Below, piece by piece: positions 1-7,002 of a DNA stretch of 17,668 bases (within the stretch, counting starts at the first letter, position 1; each line of letters opens with the position of its first letter). The translations under genes were made by a program, and so were the position numbers. The notes under the pieces were generated by a model that ran no database searches, was not told where the DNA came from, and saw only the letters and a program-made list of their open reading frames with translations. Origin of the DNA: JBBIRT01 sp037441725 (GTDB taxonomy: Bacteria; Desulfobacterota; BSN033; UBA1163); the NCBI GenBank assembly GCA_037441725.1, contig JBBIRT010000067.1, forward strand, positions 1-17,668, written 5' to 3'.

Positions 1-82
1 TCTGCTTTATAAAATTTTCGGAGATATTCCTGCCTGATTCTAATAGGGTTCCCCATTTCAGTAATGCATTGAAAAAATTTTA

Positions 83-109
83 TTGACAATTTTTTGTATT
101 TGTGATAAT
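83..109 (+). promoter_or_regulatory. candidate sigma-70 type promoter for the FecR-domain gene
   Basis: A perfect TTGACA (-35) lies at 83-88. GATAAT (-10) lies at 104-109 and is preceded by TG at 101-102, giving an extended -10 of the form TGnGATAAT. The spacer is 15 bp, shorter than the usual 17, which the extended -10 may offset. Transcription would start near 116, about 60 nt before the ATG at 176. This is a motif match in AT-rich DNA and has no experimental support. Confidence 0.5.
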
Positions 110-117
110 TATTGTCA
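103..117. promoter_or_regulatory. Fur-like 7-1-7 operator overlapping the -10
   Basis: The sequence TGATAATTATTGTCA is an imperfect palindrome of two 7-bp arms around one base. It matches the classical 7-1-7 Fur box (TGATAATnATTATCA) at all defined positions but one, where G replaces A in the right arm. It covers the -10 hexamer, so a bound repressor would block RNA polymerase. AT-rich palindromes arise easily by chance, so this is a candidate operator only. A different Fur-family or unrelated regulator is also possible. Confidence 0.35.
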
Positions 118-161
118 TAATTAAATTTTGGGTGGGAAAAAAATACCAAGTAACCTTAAAG

Positions 162-167
162 AGGAGG
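162..167 (+). promoter_or_regulatory. Shine-Dalgarno that fixes the FecR-gene start
   Basis: AGGAGG sits 8 nt before the ATG at 176. The reading frame also extends upstream to a TTG at 128, but that codon has no comparable site and would put 16 polar residues ahead of the signal peptide. The ATG at 176 is therefore preferred. Confidence 0.75.
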
Positions 168-175
168 GATTCGGG

Positions 176-949
176 ATGAAAAAAATATTCATTTATTTCC
201 TGAGCATATCCTTTTTACTAATGGTGAATGGTTTTCATAAAACAATAGCAAATGCCAACGAGTTAGAGCATCCCATTGGTGAGATGATCTCAAGAGGGGA
301 AGTGAAATTTGAATCCAGAGAAAATATTTGGAAGGACGTAGAACCCTCCCATTTCCCGATTTTTCAGGGAGTTAAGATTAAAACTGAAAAGGGATCATCG
401 ATTATCACGTTAAATAATAATAGTCAGATTCATTTGGGTCCTCATACTTTAGTCTCTTTCAATCAAGAGGATAGAATTCATCTCCTTCAAGGAAACATCA
501 ATTTCAGATTTCCATCAACCTCTCGTCTCAGTTTCAAGGTTGGTCCTCTTTCCATTATCCAATCCTCATCTCTTCAGGCTTCAAAAAAACCCATAGGTAT
601 TCCCTCAAAGGGTGAAGAAACCATTGGGTCGATCTCCTTTCACCCAAATGGTTCAGTCACAATCACAAGCCTTCAGGGAACCCTCTCCGTGATAAACCAA
701 GACCATATGGTCCTCACTTCACTTAACTCAAAGGATTCCATCACCCTTCCATCTACCCAATTAAAAGACTCTACAAAAATGATGGCCCAAGCAGGGGAGA
801 CAAAAGAGGAGACTAGGGTGGAAACCCCTAAAGATTATACTTGGTATTATGTAGCCGGTGGGGCAGTGGCCGCAGCAGCGATAGGGGTTGGGGTTTGGTT
901 GGGAACAAGGGGAGATGGTGACCATGATTGGGTTCCCATTTGTCGATAA
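176..949 (+). CDS. FecR-domain envelope protein with C-terminal membrane segment
   Basis: The product is a 257-residue exported protein. Residues 1-25 form a signal peptide: two lysines after Met, a hydrophobic core and an alanine-rich exit. Residues of about 35-130 read as a FecR domain, a beta-rich module beginning with a GEMISRGEVKF-type strand, then a GVKIKTEKGSSIITL-type segment and LGPHTLVSF. A second beta-rich part follows. Near the C-terminus an Ala/Gly-rich hydrophobic stretch (VAGGAVAAAAIGVGVWLG) looks like a membrane anchor, followed by a short charged tail. FecR domains are known from FecI/FecR signalling, but many bacterial FecR proteins have no sigma-factor partner and serve in the envelope. 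No FecI or FecA gene is nearby, so a signalling role is unproven. It opens the polysaccharide locus and is separated from the wza-like gene by a terminator. Family assignment is fairly secure; function is not. Confidence 0.8.
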   Translation: MKKIFIYFLSISFLLMVNGFHKTIANANELEHPIGEMISRGEVKFESRENIWKDVEPSHFPIFQGVKIKTEKGSSIITLNNNSQIHLGPHTLVSFNQEDRIHLLQGNINFRFPSTSRLSFKVGPLSIIQSSSLQASKKPIGIPSKGEETIGSISFHPNGSVTITSLQGTLSVINQDHMVLTSLNSKDSITLPSTQLKDSTKMMAQAGETKEETRVETPKDYTWYYVAGGAVAAAAIGVGVWLGTRGDGDHDWVPICR

Positions 950-974
950 CGAATTGATCTAAAAATTAATAAGG

Positions 975-1012
975 ACCCAGCAGCCCAACAATCATTTGCT
1001 GGGTTTTTTTTT
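975..1012 (+). terminator. intrinsic terminator between the FecR gene and the wza-like gene
   Basis: ACCCAGCA (975-982) pairs perfectly with TGCTGGGT (997-1004). A further G-T wobble (983/996) leaves a loop of about 12 nt. Nine T residues (1004-1012) follow at once. The hairpin begins 26 nt after the FecR-gene stop codon. The T-run ends 10 nt before the next start codon, so the downstream gene has no room for its own promoter after the terminator. It may act as an attenuator rather than a full operon end. Confidence 0.85.
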
Positions 1013-1013
1013 A

Positions 1014-1022
1014 AGGGGTGAG
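1014..1022 (+). promoter_or_regulatory. ribosome binding site of the wza-like gene, abutting the terminator T-run
   Basis: AGGGGTGAG lies directly before the ATG at 1023 and matches the anti-Shine-Dalgarno well. It starts 2 nt after the terminator T-run ends. It decides the start, because the alternative upstream TTG at 996 would lie inside the terminator hairpin. Confidence 0.7.
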
Positions 1023-2093
1023 ATGTTTTTAAAGAGACCGAATCTCTTTATCCTTTCCTTCCTTGTTATGATAGCCTTCCTTTTTTCCTGTACTTCGAAG
1101 TCTCGAGTTAAAAGAGAATCAACTCCAACCCATATCGCCACTCAAGAGATGACCTCTCCTAAACAGGTGAGGGCCATGAATGAAAAAATTCTCATGAGTG
1201 CCCTTACGTTAAAAAGAGAGCCTTATCAAGACTATAAGATTGGCCCTGATGATCTCATTGAAATCTCTGTTTTTGAAGAAGAGAAATTAAATAAAACAGT
1301 GAGGGTCAGCTCTCAAGGGAATATCACCCTTCCCTTACTTGGAATATTGAGGGTAAAAGGGCTTACGGCAAATGAGTTGGAGAAAGAGATCAGAGAGCTT
1401 CTGGCTGAAAAATATCTTCAGAATCCCAATGTTACGGTGTTCATCAAAGAGTACAGAAGCCAAAGGATCTCTGTCATTGGAGCCGTTGAGAAGCCTGGTA
1501 TCTTTGATATCACAGGCCAGAAGACCGTTCTGGATATGCTAGCCATGGCAGGAGGGCTTAAAGATGAGGCAGGACAGTTGCTCTTTTTAATTAGGCCCCC
1601 AGGTCAGGAGGATGAGGTCACCCAGAAAGATAGAAACCAGGATCATTTGATTCCAAAAACTTTTGTCATAGACCTTGAAGCCCTTTTGGTCAAAGGGGAC
1701 ATGTCCCTCAATCTTCCCCTAATCCATGGGGATGTCCTCAATATACCTATCTCTGGGAAGATCTTTGTGGGGGGGGAAGTGAATAAACCAGGAGGGTTTC
1801 CTCTCCAGGGAAAAAGAATCACAATCAGTCAAGCCATTGCCTTGGCAGAGGGGTTGAAACAGAGGGCCAATGGTGCTGATACGAAGATCTTTCGGTATTC
1901 AGATGGGGAGGATAGCAAGGAAATCCTCACGGTCAATCTTTATGCTGTTCAGAAGGGAAAAGCCATTGATCCATACTTGCGAGAGAATGATATTGTAATC
2001 GTCCCCCAAAGTGGGGTGAAATCCTTCTTATTTGAGCTGAGGGATACCGTCAAAGGGTTGTTAGGTTTTGGATTCTCATTGGGCTCATTATAA
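1023..2093 (+). CDS. Wza-like outer-membrane polysaccharide export lipoprotein
   Basis: This 356-residue protein is the likely outer-membrane channel for polysaccharide export. An N-terminal signal of about 22 residues ends in the lipobox-like LFSC, giving lipidation at Cys23. A Poly_export domain starts near residue 71 with YKIGPDDLIEI, and the strand that reads SSQGNITLPLLG is typical. Two SLBB domains follow: the first near residues 148-196 (ISVIGAVEKPGIF, then MLAMAGGL), the second from about 245 (IFVGGEVNKPGGF). The C-terminus (KSFLFELRDTVKGLLGFGF) could be the amphipathic helix that crosses the outer membrane in Wza. The length is close to the family norm. The next gene starts 16 nt downstream and encodes the matching inner-membrane kinase. 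The start is set by a strong ribosome binding site; no promoter fits between terminator and gene. Confidence 0.92.
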   Translation: MFLKRPNLFILSFLVMIAFLFSCTSKSRVKRESTPTHIATQEMTSPKQVRAMNEKILMSALTLKREPYQDYKIGPDDLIEISVFEEEKLNKTVRVSSQGNITLPLLGILRVKGLTANELEKEIRELLAEKYLQNPNVTVFIKEYRSQRISVIGAVEKPGIFDITGQKTVLDMLAMAGGLKDEAGQLLFLIRPPGQEDEVTQKDRNQDHLIPKTFVIDLEALLVKGDMSLNLPLIHGDVLNIPISGKIFVGGEVNKPGGFPLQGKRITISQAIALAEGLKQRANGADTKIFRYSDGEDSKEILTVNLYAVQKGKAIDPYLRENDIVIVPQSGVKSFLFELRDTVKGLLGFGFSLGSL

Positions 2094-2109
2094 GGATGAG
2101 GAAAAAGAT

Positions 2110-4407
2110 ATGAATTATTCAAAACAGATTCCTTCAGAAGGGTTTTATCAGCTTCCCCCACCTCCTGCATATCCCTATGGATCCTCTCAAGAAGAAAAGG
2201 AGATTCATCTCAGGGATTACTGGAGGGTGATTCAGAAGAGACGGTGGACTGTGCTTGCCTTTTTCTTGATCGTTGTCATCACAACGGCCATAGCCACTTT
2301 TACGATGCGACCCATCTACCGGGGGACCACCACGATACAGATCAATAAGGAAAATCCTCAGATCGTCGATTTTAAAGAGATCTTTGCTGTCAATACCATG
2401 GATATTGACTACTATCAAACCCAATACAAGATCCTCGAAAGTCGAAGCCTCGCTAGGCGGGTGATTCAATCCTTAAACCTTTCGGATCACCCTGAGTTTC
2501 AGCCTGCCCCAGAGACCCCTTTTCAGAAATGGAAATCTAATGCCCTCAGTTCCATTTCCAATCTATTTACAGCCTTCCCAAAAGGGTCATCGGATGAACC
2601 GAGCCCTGCTCATGAAGGGAAGGAGACTCTTCTGATCAACCAGTTTCTCTCAAAATTGAAAATTGAACCCATTCGTAATTCTCGTCTCGTTAAGATTCAT
2701 TTCGATACCCATTACCCCGATCTCTCCTGCAGAGTTGCCAATACGCTTGCCGCCTCTTACATCCAGCAGAATCTGGAGGCCCGTTACATCACGACCGAGC
2801 AGGCAAAAGAGTGGTTGACTAAGCAGTTGGAGGATCTGAAGGCCAAAGTGGAAAGGGCAGATGAAGCCTTGCAGGCCTTTGGTTCTAAGCATGATATTGT
2901 TTCGCTCGATGAAAAAGAGAACGTGACCATGCAGCGACTCACTGAATTGAATGAAGCCCTGACCAAGGCAGAATCTGATCGGATCGCCAAGGAGGCCCTC
3001 TACAAACAGACGAAGGATCGGAATTCCGACTCCCTTCCCTCCATCCTCGAGAACAAGCTGATCATGGATCTCAAGCAGGCCTACATCCAGCTGGAAGCTC
3101 AATATATGAAGCTCTCTGAGACCTTCAAACCTGAGTATCCTGAGATGATTCGCCTCAAGAGTCAGATGGAGACGATTCAGAAGCGTCTTGAGAGTGAGAT
3201 CAATAAGATCATCAATGGGATTAAAAACGATTATGAATCGAGTTTGAGAAAGGAAAACCTGCTCCGACAGGCCTTCCAGCAACAGAAGGCCAGGGTGATG
3301 GAGATGAAGGAGAAGGCCATTCAATATAACATCCTGAAACGGGAAGCGGATACCAATAAAGAACTTTATCGGGGTCTTCTCCAACGGATGAAAGAGGCAG
3401 GTGTCTCTGCTGGAATCACGGCCAGTAATATTCAAGTGGTTGATCAGGCTGAACTCCCCACCAAACCCTATCGGCCTAATAAGCAGATGAACCTCCTCCT
3501 GGCAGTCGTGGTTGGGCTCTTCCTTGGAGTGGGGTTGGCCTTTTTCTTTGAATATCTTGATAACACCATCAAGACCACAGAGGATATTGAACAGGTCATT
3601 CGCCTACCCTCTTTTGGGATGATTCCTGAGATTTCTCATGAAAGGCGGATGAGAATGGAGAAGGGGGCTTCCTATCCGGTGGAGCTCATCACCCATGGCC
3701 ATCCCAAATCGATGCTCTCTGAGGCCTATCGGAATATCCGTACTTCGGTGCTTCTCTCCTTTTCGGAGAGACCTCCCAAAAGGATTGCGATCACCAGTCC
3801 CAACCCTGCTGAGGGAAAGACTACCACAGCCATCAATACAGCCATTGCCCTTTCTCAGACCGGTGCCTTGGTGCTTCTCGTTGATACCGATATGAGAAGG
3901 CCAAGGATTCATAGGATCTTTGATGGAGAGAATGGTTTGGGGGTTTCAAATTTCTTATCAGGAAATACGGAATTGGAATCCATTATCAAAAAGACGGAGA
4001 TTCCAAATCTCTATTATATCCCTGCTGGCCCCATTCCTCCCAATCCTTCAGAGCTGATTGGATCCAATCTTTTTAAGGGGATGATGGATTCTCTGGGACA
4101 ACGCTTCGATCACATTGTCTTGGACTCCCCACCTGTACTCGGATTTGCAGATTCCATCATCCTTTCCAGTTGTGTAGATGGAATTATCCTTGTTGTCCTG
4201 GGTGGGAAAACCCCAAGGGAGACGCTTCAACGGGCCAAGGAGGCCCTTCTTCAAGTGAATGCAAAGATTCTTGGTGTTGTGATCAATCGGGTAAGCCTCC
4301 ACCGAAGTGACCATGGGTATTATTATCGTTACCATTATTATTATGGAAAAGATGGAGAGAAGAAAAAGATTCCATATACCTCAGCGGAGAAATCTGCTTC
4401 GACATGA
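2110..4407 (+). CDS. Wzc-like polysaccharide co-polymerase / autophosphorylating tyrosine kinase
   Basis: This 765-residue inner-membrane protein should set chain length and couple polymerisation to the Wza-like pore. A Wzz domain opens with LRDYWRVIQKRRW and a first membrane helix, followed by a long coiled-coil periplasmic part. A GNVR-type region and a proline motif (PTKPYRPNK) lead into a second helix (LLLAVVVGLFLGVGLAFFF). The cytoplasmic kinase domain has Walker A PAEGKT with Lys570, Walker A' LLVDTDMRRP (Asp592, Asp594) and Walker B IVLDSPP (Asp672). The C-terminus carries seven tyrosines in nine residues (737-745) plus Tyr756, the cluster that such kinases autophosphorylate. Kinase and membrane parts are fused in one chain, as in proteobacteria. 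The ATG at 2110 follows AAGGATGAGG and is preferred to an upstream TTG at 2068 inside the previous gene. The downstream gene overlaps its stop by 4 nt (ATGA). Confidence 0.95.
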   Translation: MNYSKQIPSEGFYQLPPPPAYPYGSSQEEKEIHLRDYWRVIQKRRWTVLAFFLIVVITTAIATFTMRPIYRGTTTIQINKENPQIVDFKEIFAVNTMDIDYYQTQYKILESRSLARRVIQSLNLSDHPEFQPAPETPFQKWKSNALSSISNLFTAFPKGSSDEPSPAHEGKETLLINQFLSKLKIEPIRNSRLVKIHFDTHYPDLSCRVANTLAASYIQQNLEARYITTEQAKEWLTKQLEDLKAKVERADEALQAFGSKHDIVSLDEKENVTMQRLTELNEALTKAESDRIAKEALYKQTKDRNSDSLPSILENKLIMDLKQAYIQLEAQYMKLSETFKPEYPEMIRLKSQMETIQKRLESEINKIINGIKNDYESSLRKENLLRQAFQQQKARVMEMKEKAIQYNILKREADTNKELYRGLLQRMKEAGVSAGITASNIQVVDQAELPTKPYRPNKQMNLLLAVVVGLFLGVGLAFFFEYLDNTIKTTEDIEQVIRLPSFGMIPEISHERRMRMEKGASYPVELITHGHPKSMLSEAYRNIRTSVLLSFSERPPKRIAITSPNPAEGKTTTAINTAIALSQTGALVLLVDTDMRRPRIHRIFDGENGLGVSNFLSGNTELESIIKKTEIPNLYYIPAGPIPPNPSELIGSNLFKGMMDSLGQRFDHIVLDSPPVLGFADSIILSSCVDGIILVVLGGKTPRETLQRAKEALLQVNAKILGVVINRVSLHRSDHGYYYRYHYYYGKDGEKKKIPYTSAEKSAST

Positions 4408-5741
4408 AGCGTATTATCTTTTTAATCATCATTATCCTTTCTCTGGTCATGAGCTATTGTATCCTTTCCATATGGAGAGGGGTTTCTTTATACTCTACCC
4501 ACCTCTCAGAGGAGAATCTCCTCAAGGCCCATCGGATCAATCCGTCCAATCCTGATCCATTCTATCGATTGGCCCTTTTTTATTATTGGGATATCCAGAG
4601 TCTCGATTTGAAAAAGTCGGCAAATTATCTCATGGAAGCCCTTCGTCGAAATCCCCTTGAACAGGAATATTGGATTCACCTCACAAGGATCTTTCAAAGG
4701 ATGGGTGAGAGGAAGGCCTCTGAGCAATGTTTGGAGACAGCCATCGAGGTCTTTCCTTCAGGATATCGGGGAAGGTGGACTGCAGCAAACCTTTTCCTTC
4801 AGCAAGGAGAATTGGAGAAAGCCCTCATCCATTTTAATTACATCCTCACCCATTACCCCAATCAGAGCCATTTGGTTTATGAGGTGTTAAAAAAATTAAT
4901 AAGTAATTCTGATTTCATCCTTGAGAGGGTCGTCCCGAGAGATCCTCTTTCTTTCAGGCAATACCTCTCTTTTCTTTATGAGGCGGGTGATGATGATGCA
5001 GCCCAAAAGGCATGGAAGAAGAAGGATTCCTTTGGTTATCAACCCGATCGAAAAGGGACCTTACAGCATATCGAATTCCTCATTTCCCGAGGGGACCTTC
5101 ACGAGGCCTTTAGGATCTGGAAGGCCAGGCTTCAAGAAGAGGGATTGGCGAAAGGCTCAGAGGAAGAGCTGATCACTAATGGTGGATTTGAAGAGGAGAA
5201 GATTCTGGGTGGGGGATTTGATTGGAGAATTGAAAAAGTCCCTGGAGTGGAGATTTCTTTCGATTCCACTGTTGCCTTTGAGGGAAAAAGATCCCTCCGA
5301 ATCATCTTTAACGGAAAAGAGAATGTCGATTTTAGACATGTTTACCAATTCGTTTCCTTGAGACCATCCACCGAGTATCTGCTTAAGGGTACTGTGAAGA
5401 CCAAAGAGGTGACCACGAAGAGCGGCTTAAAGATAGAGCTCTTAGGGATAGGAGGAGCCTTTTATCATTCCTCCGAGACGATGATAGGAGACCATGATTG
5501 GAAGGAATTTGTCATCCCATTTAAAACCCCTCCTCAATCAAAAGGGGGATTGGTGAGGGTCAGAAGGGAGAGGACTGAAAAATTTGATCGTTTTATCTCT
5601 GGGACGGCTTGGATTGATGGTCTCTCTCTAAGAGAAGTAAGTCCTGTTAGAAGGGCACCATCGTTCATGCAAAGGAATGGCCCACTCGGGGCTTTAAACT
5701 CCTTGAAAAGATTATTTTATAACGATGAAGGATTATTATAA
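4404..5741 (+). CDS. membrane-anchored TPR protein with C-terminal carbohydrate-binding-like domain
   Basis: The protein has 445 residues. Residues 1-25 are a hydrophobic N-terminal anchor or uncleaved signal. From about 35 to 170 there are three to four TPR-like helical pairs, with recurring patterns such as YRLALFYYWD, ALRRNPLEQEYW and AIEVFPSGYRGRW. A weaker helical part continues to about 250. From residue 257 the sequence changes to a beta-sandwich style: ITNGGFEEE at its start, FEGKRSLRIIF, STEYLLKGTVKT, then GTAWIDGLSLRE near 402-414. This order is typical of CBM4/9-like galactose-binding folds. The assignment is by pattern only. The gene overlaps the kinase gene by 4 nt and the J-domain gene by 17 nt, so translation is probably coupled. 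It may hold the growing polysaccharide near the export machine; that role is inferred and no close named homologue is recognised. Confidence 0.75.
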   Translation: MKRIIFLIIIILSLVMSYCILSIWRGVSLYSTHLSEENLLKAHRINPSNPDPFYRLALFYYWDIQSLDLKKSANYLMEALRRNPLEQEYWIHLTRIFQRMGERKASEQCLETAIEVFPSGYRGRWTAANLFLQQGELEKALIHFNYILTHYPNQSHLVYEVLKKLISNSDFILERVVPRDPLSFRQYLSFLYEAGDDDAAQKAWKKKDSFGYQPDRKGTLQHIEFLISRGDLHEAFRIWKARLQEEGLAKGSEEELITNGGFEEEKILGGGFDWRIEKVPGVEISFDSTVAFEGKRSLRIIFNGKENVDFRHVYQFVSLRPSTEYLLKGTVKTKEVTTKSGLKIELLGIGGAFYHSSETMIGDHDWKEFVIPFKTPPQSKGGLVRVRRERTEKFDRFISGTAWIDGLSLREVSPVRRAPSFMQRNGPLGALNSLKRLFYNDEGLL

Positions 5742-6978
5742 GATTTTAGGTGTCGATGAAGAGGCTTCTGAGGAGGAGATTCGAGCTCGTTGGATCCAAT
5801 TGATGAAGCATCACCACCCTGACCTCCACAGGAAGCCTTTCGATGATGAAGAGATAAAAGAGATTAACGAAGCTTATGAGGTGTTGAGGGATCATTCGAA
5901 ACGGCTGGATTACGATCTTGAAAGAACCCTCAAGAGATCATTTTTAAAAAAGGTTTATGATCGAACAGGGAAGAGAAATCTTTTTTTCAAGATATGGATT
6001 CCTATCAGCCTATTTTTATTTTTCATCGTTACGGGATGGGTCGTTATCAAATGGGTCTATCATCCCAAAATTTTGCAATCAGAAGCTCCTTATGAGATTG
6101 AAAAGATCTTAGAAAAAAAGAGCCCCATACCGACCCCAGGGGAGAAAAAAGCTTCAGAGATGGGAGTGGAAATAAAGGTTCCCGATGAAACTCCTCCTTT
6201 AATTTCCCCTCCTTCAACCCCGATGGAATTAAAACCCCTTCCTCCATTCCCTTTAGTGACGGGAGAAAAGAAAAGGCCCATCCCAAAAGATGAACTTATA
6301 CCTAAACAGGTTGAGAAGAGGGAAGCTTCTTTAAGGGTAGAGATTCCAAAAGAAGTTTCTAAAGGGGTTTACGAGGAGGTTCCAAAGGGGGTCCTTCACG
6401 AGGGAATAAGGGAGGCCTCCAATGAGTTACCGAAAGGGGTTACTCATGAAATACCCAAAGAAATCACTGATGAAACCCCGAGGGAAGCTTCTTTAGAGCT
6501 CCAGAAGGAGGTTCAAAGAGAGCATCCCCAAGAGGATCAAAAAGAGACGATTAAAGAGATTCCCAGGGAGATAAGGAAGGCCGTTTCCCTTCCTCTTTCC
6601 CTTCTGGCCAAAGAGGAAGAGGTAAAACGATTCTATGTTGATTATCTTGATCGATATGAGCAGAAGGATATCCAGGGATTTATGAATCTATTTTCTCAAA
6701 AGGCCGTTCAGAACCAGAAGGAGGGATATGATGAGATTAGGAAGATCTATAAAAATTTTTTTGATCAAAGTCAAAAGCTTCGCTATCGAATGGAAGAGGT
6801 AAAAATCGAGATCTATCAGAATCGAGTAGAAGTAAAAGCTCGATATCAGGTGGATCAGACCCTAAAGAGAGGGGAGGTTGAAAAGATCTGGAAGGGGAAT
6901 ATTCACTGGGTTTTAGCAAAAGAGGATGGGAGATTAAAAATCGTTGCTCTCAACTATCAACATGAGAAAGCCCCTTAA
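5725..6978 (+). CDS. J-domain membrane protein with repetitive linker and C-terminal NTF2-like domain
   Basis: The protein has 417 residues. Residues 1-66 are a J domain: YYKILGVDEEASEEEI, then the HPD tripeptide at 31-33 that stimulates Hsp70 ATPase, then NEAYEVLRD. A single membrane helix lies at about 90-110. A Pro/Lys/Glu-rich stretch of about 190 residues follows, containing short degenerate repeats (206-287). The C-terminal domain (300-417) looks NTF2/SnoaL-like, with RFYVDYLDRY and FFDQSQKLRY motifs. The predicted topology puts the J domain in the cytoplasm and the NTF2-like domain outside. The Gly/Phe region, zinc finger and substrate domains of true DnaJ are missing, so this is not the housekeeping chaperone. 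The start codon lies 17 nt inside the previous gene with a poor ribosome binding site, suggesting coupling. The C-terminal domain is repeated in the next gene. Function is unknown. Confidence 0.8.
   Translation: MKDYYKILGVDEEASEEEIRARWIQLMKHHHPDLHRKPFDDEEIKEINEAYEVLRDHSKRLDYDLERTLKRSFLKKVYDRTGKRNLFFKIWIPISLFLFFIVTGWVVIKWVYHPKILQSEAPYEIEKILEKKSPIPTPGEKKASEMGVEIKVPDETPPLISPPSTPMELKPLPPFPLVTGEKKRPIPKDELIPKQVEKREASLRVEIPKEVSKGVYEEVPKGVLHEGIREASNELPKGVTHEIPKEITDETPREASLELQKEVQREHPQEDQKETIKEIPREIRKAVSLPLSLLAKEEEVKRFYVDYLDRYEQKDIQGFMNLFSQKAVQNQKEGYDEIRKIYKNFFDQSQKLRYRMEEVKIEIYQNRVEVKARYQVDQTLKRGEVEKIWKGNIHWVLAKEDGRLKIVALNYQHEKAP
6340..6585 (+). repeat. degenerate Glu/Pro/Lys repeat within the J-domain protein
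   Basis: Residues 206-287 consist of roughly ten degenerate units of about 7-8 residues built on E-[VI]-P-K-[GE]-[VI], for example EIPKEV, EVPKGV, ELPKGV, EIPKEI, ETPREA and EIPREI. Charges alternate and proline recurs, which suggests an extended stalk rather than a globular fold. The repeat is visible at protein level, with partial echoes at DNA level. Confidence 0.65.
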
Positions 6979-7002
6979 AGGGAGAAAGAGGAGGGAAGCA
7001 GA

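Noticed and set aside
11..80. AAAATTTT palindromes in the first 80 bases
   Set aside because: Short self-complementary A/T runs are expected in AT-rich promoter DNA and show no further organisation.
128..175. Upstream extension of the FecR-domain protein from a TTG codon
   Set aside because: It has no ribosome binding site and would place polar residues before a clear signal peptide; the ATG at 176 has AGGAGG at good spacing.
110..175. ops-like recruitment element for the NusG paralogue in the leader
   Set aside because: No match to the E. coli ops core is visible, and recognition sequences of other NusG paralogues differ too much to call one by eye.
996..1022. Upstream extension of the Wza-like protein from TTG 996
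   Set aside because: The codon lies inside the terminator hairpin and T-run, and the ATG at 1023 starts a normal lipoprotein signal.
2650..3435. A 261-codon open frame on the - strand
   Set aside because: It lies wholly inside the coiled-coil part of the Wzc-like gene, has no ribosome binding site or recognisable domain, and has the biased composition expected of an antisense shadow.
6340..6585. Possible CRISPR-like or tandem DNA repeat
   Set aside because: The periodicity is a degenerate protein-level repeat within a clear coding frame, with no identical repeats or spacers.
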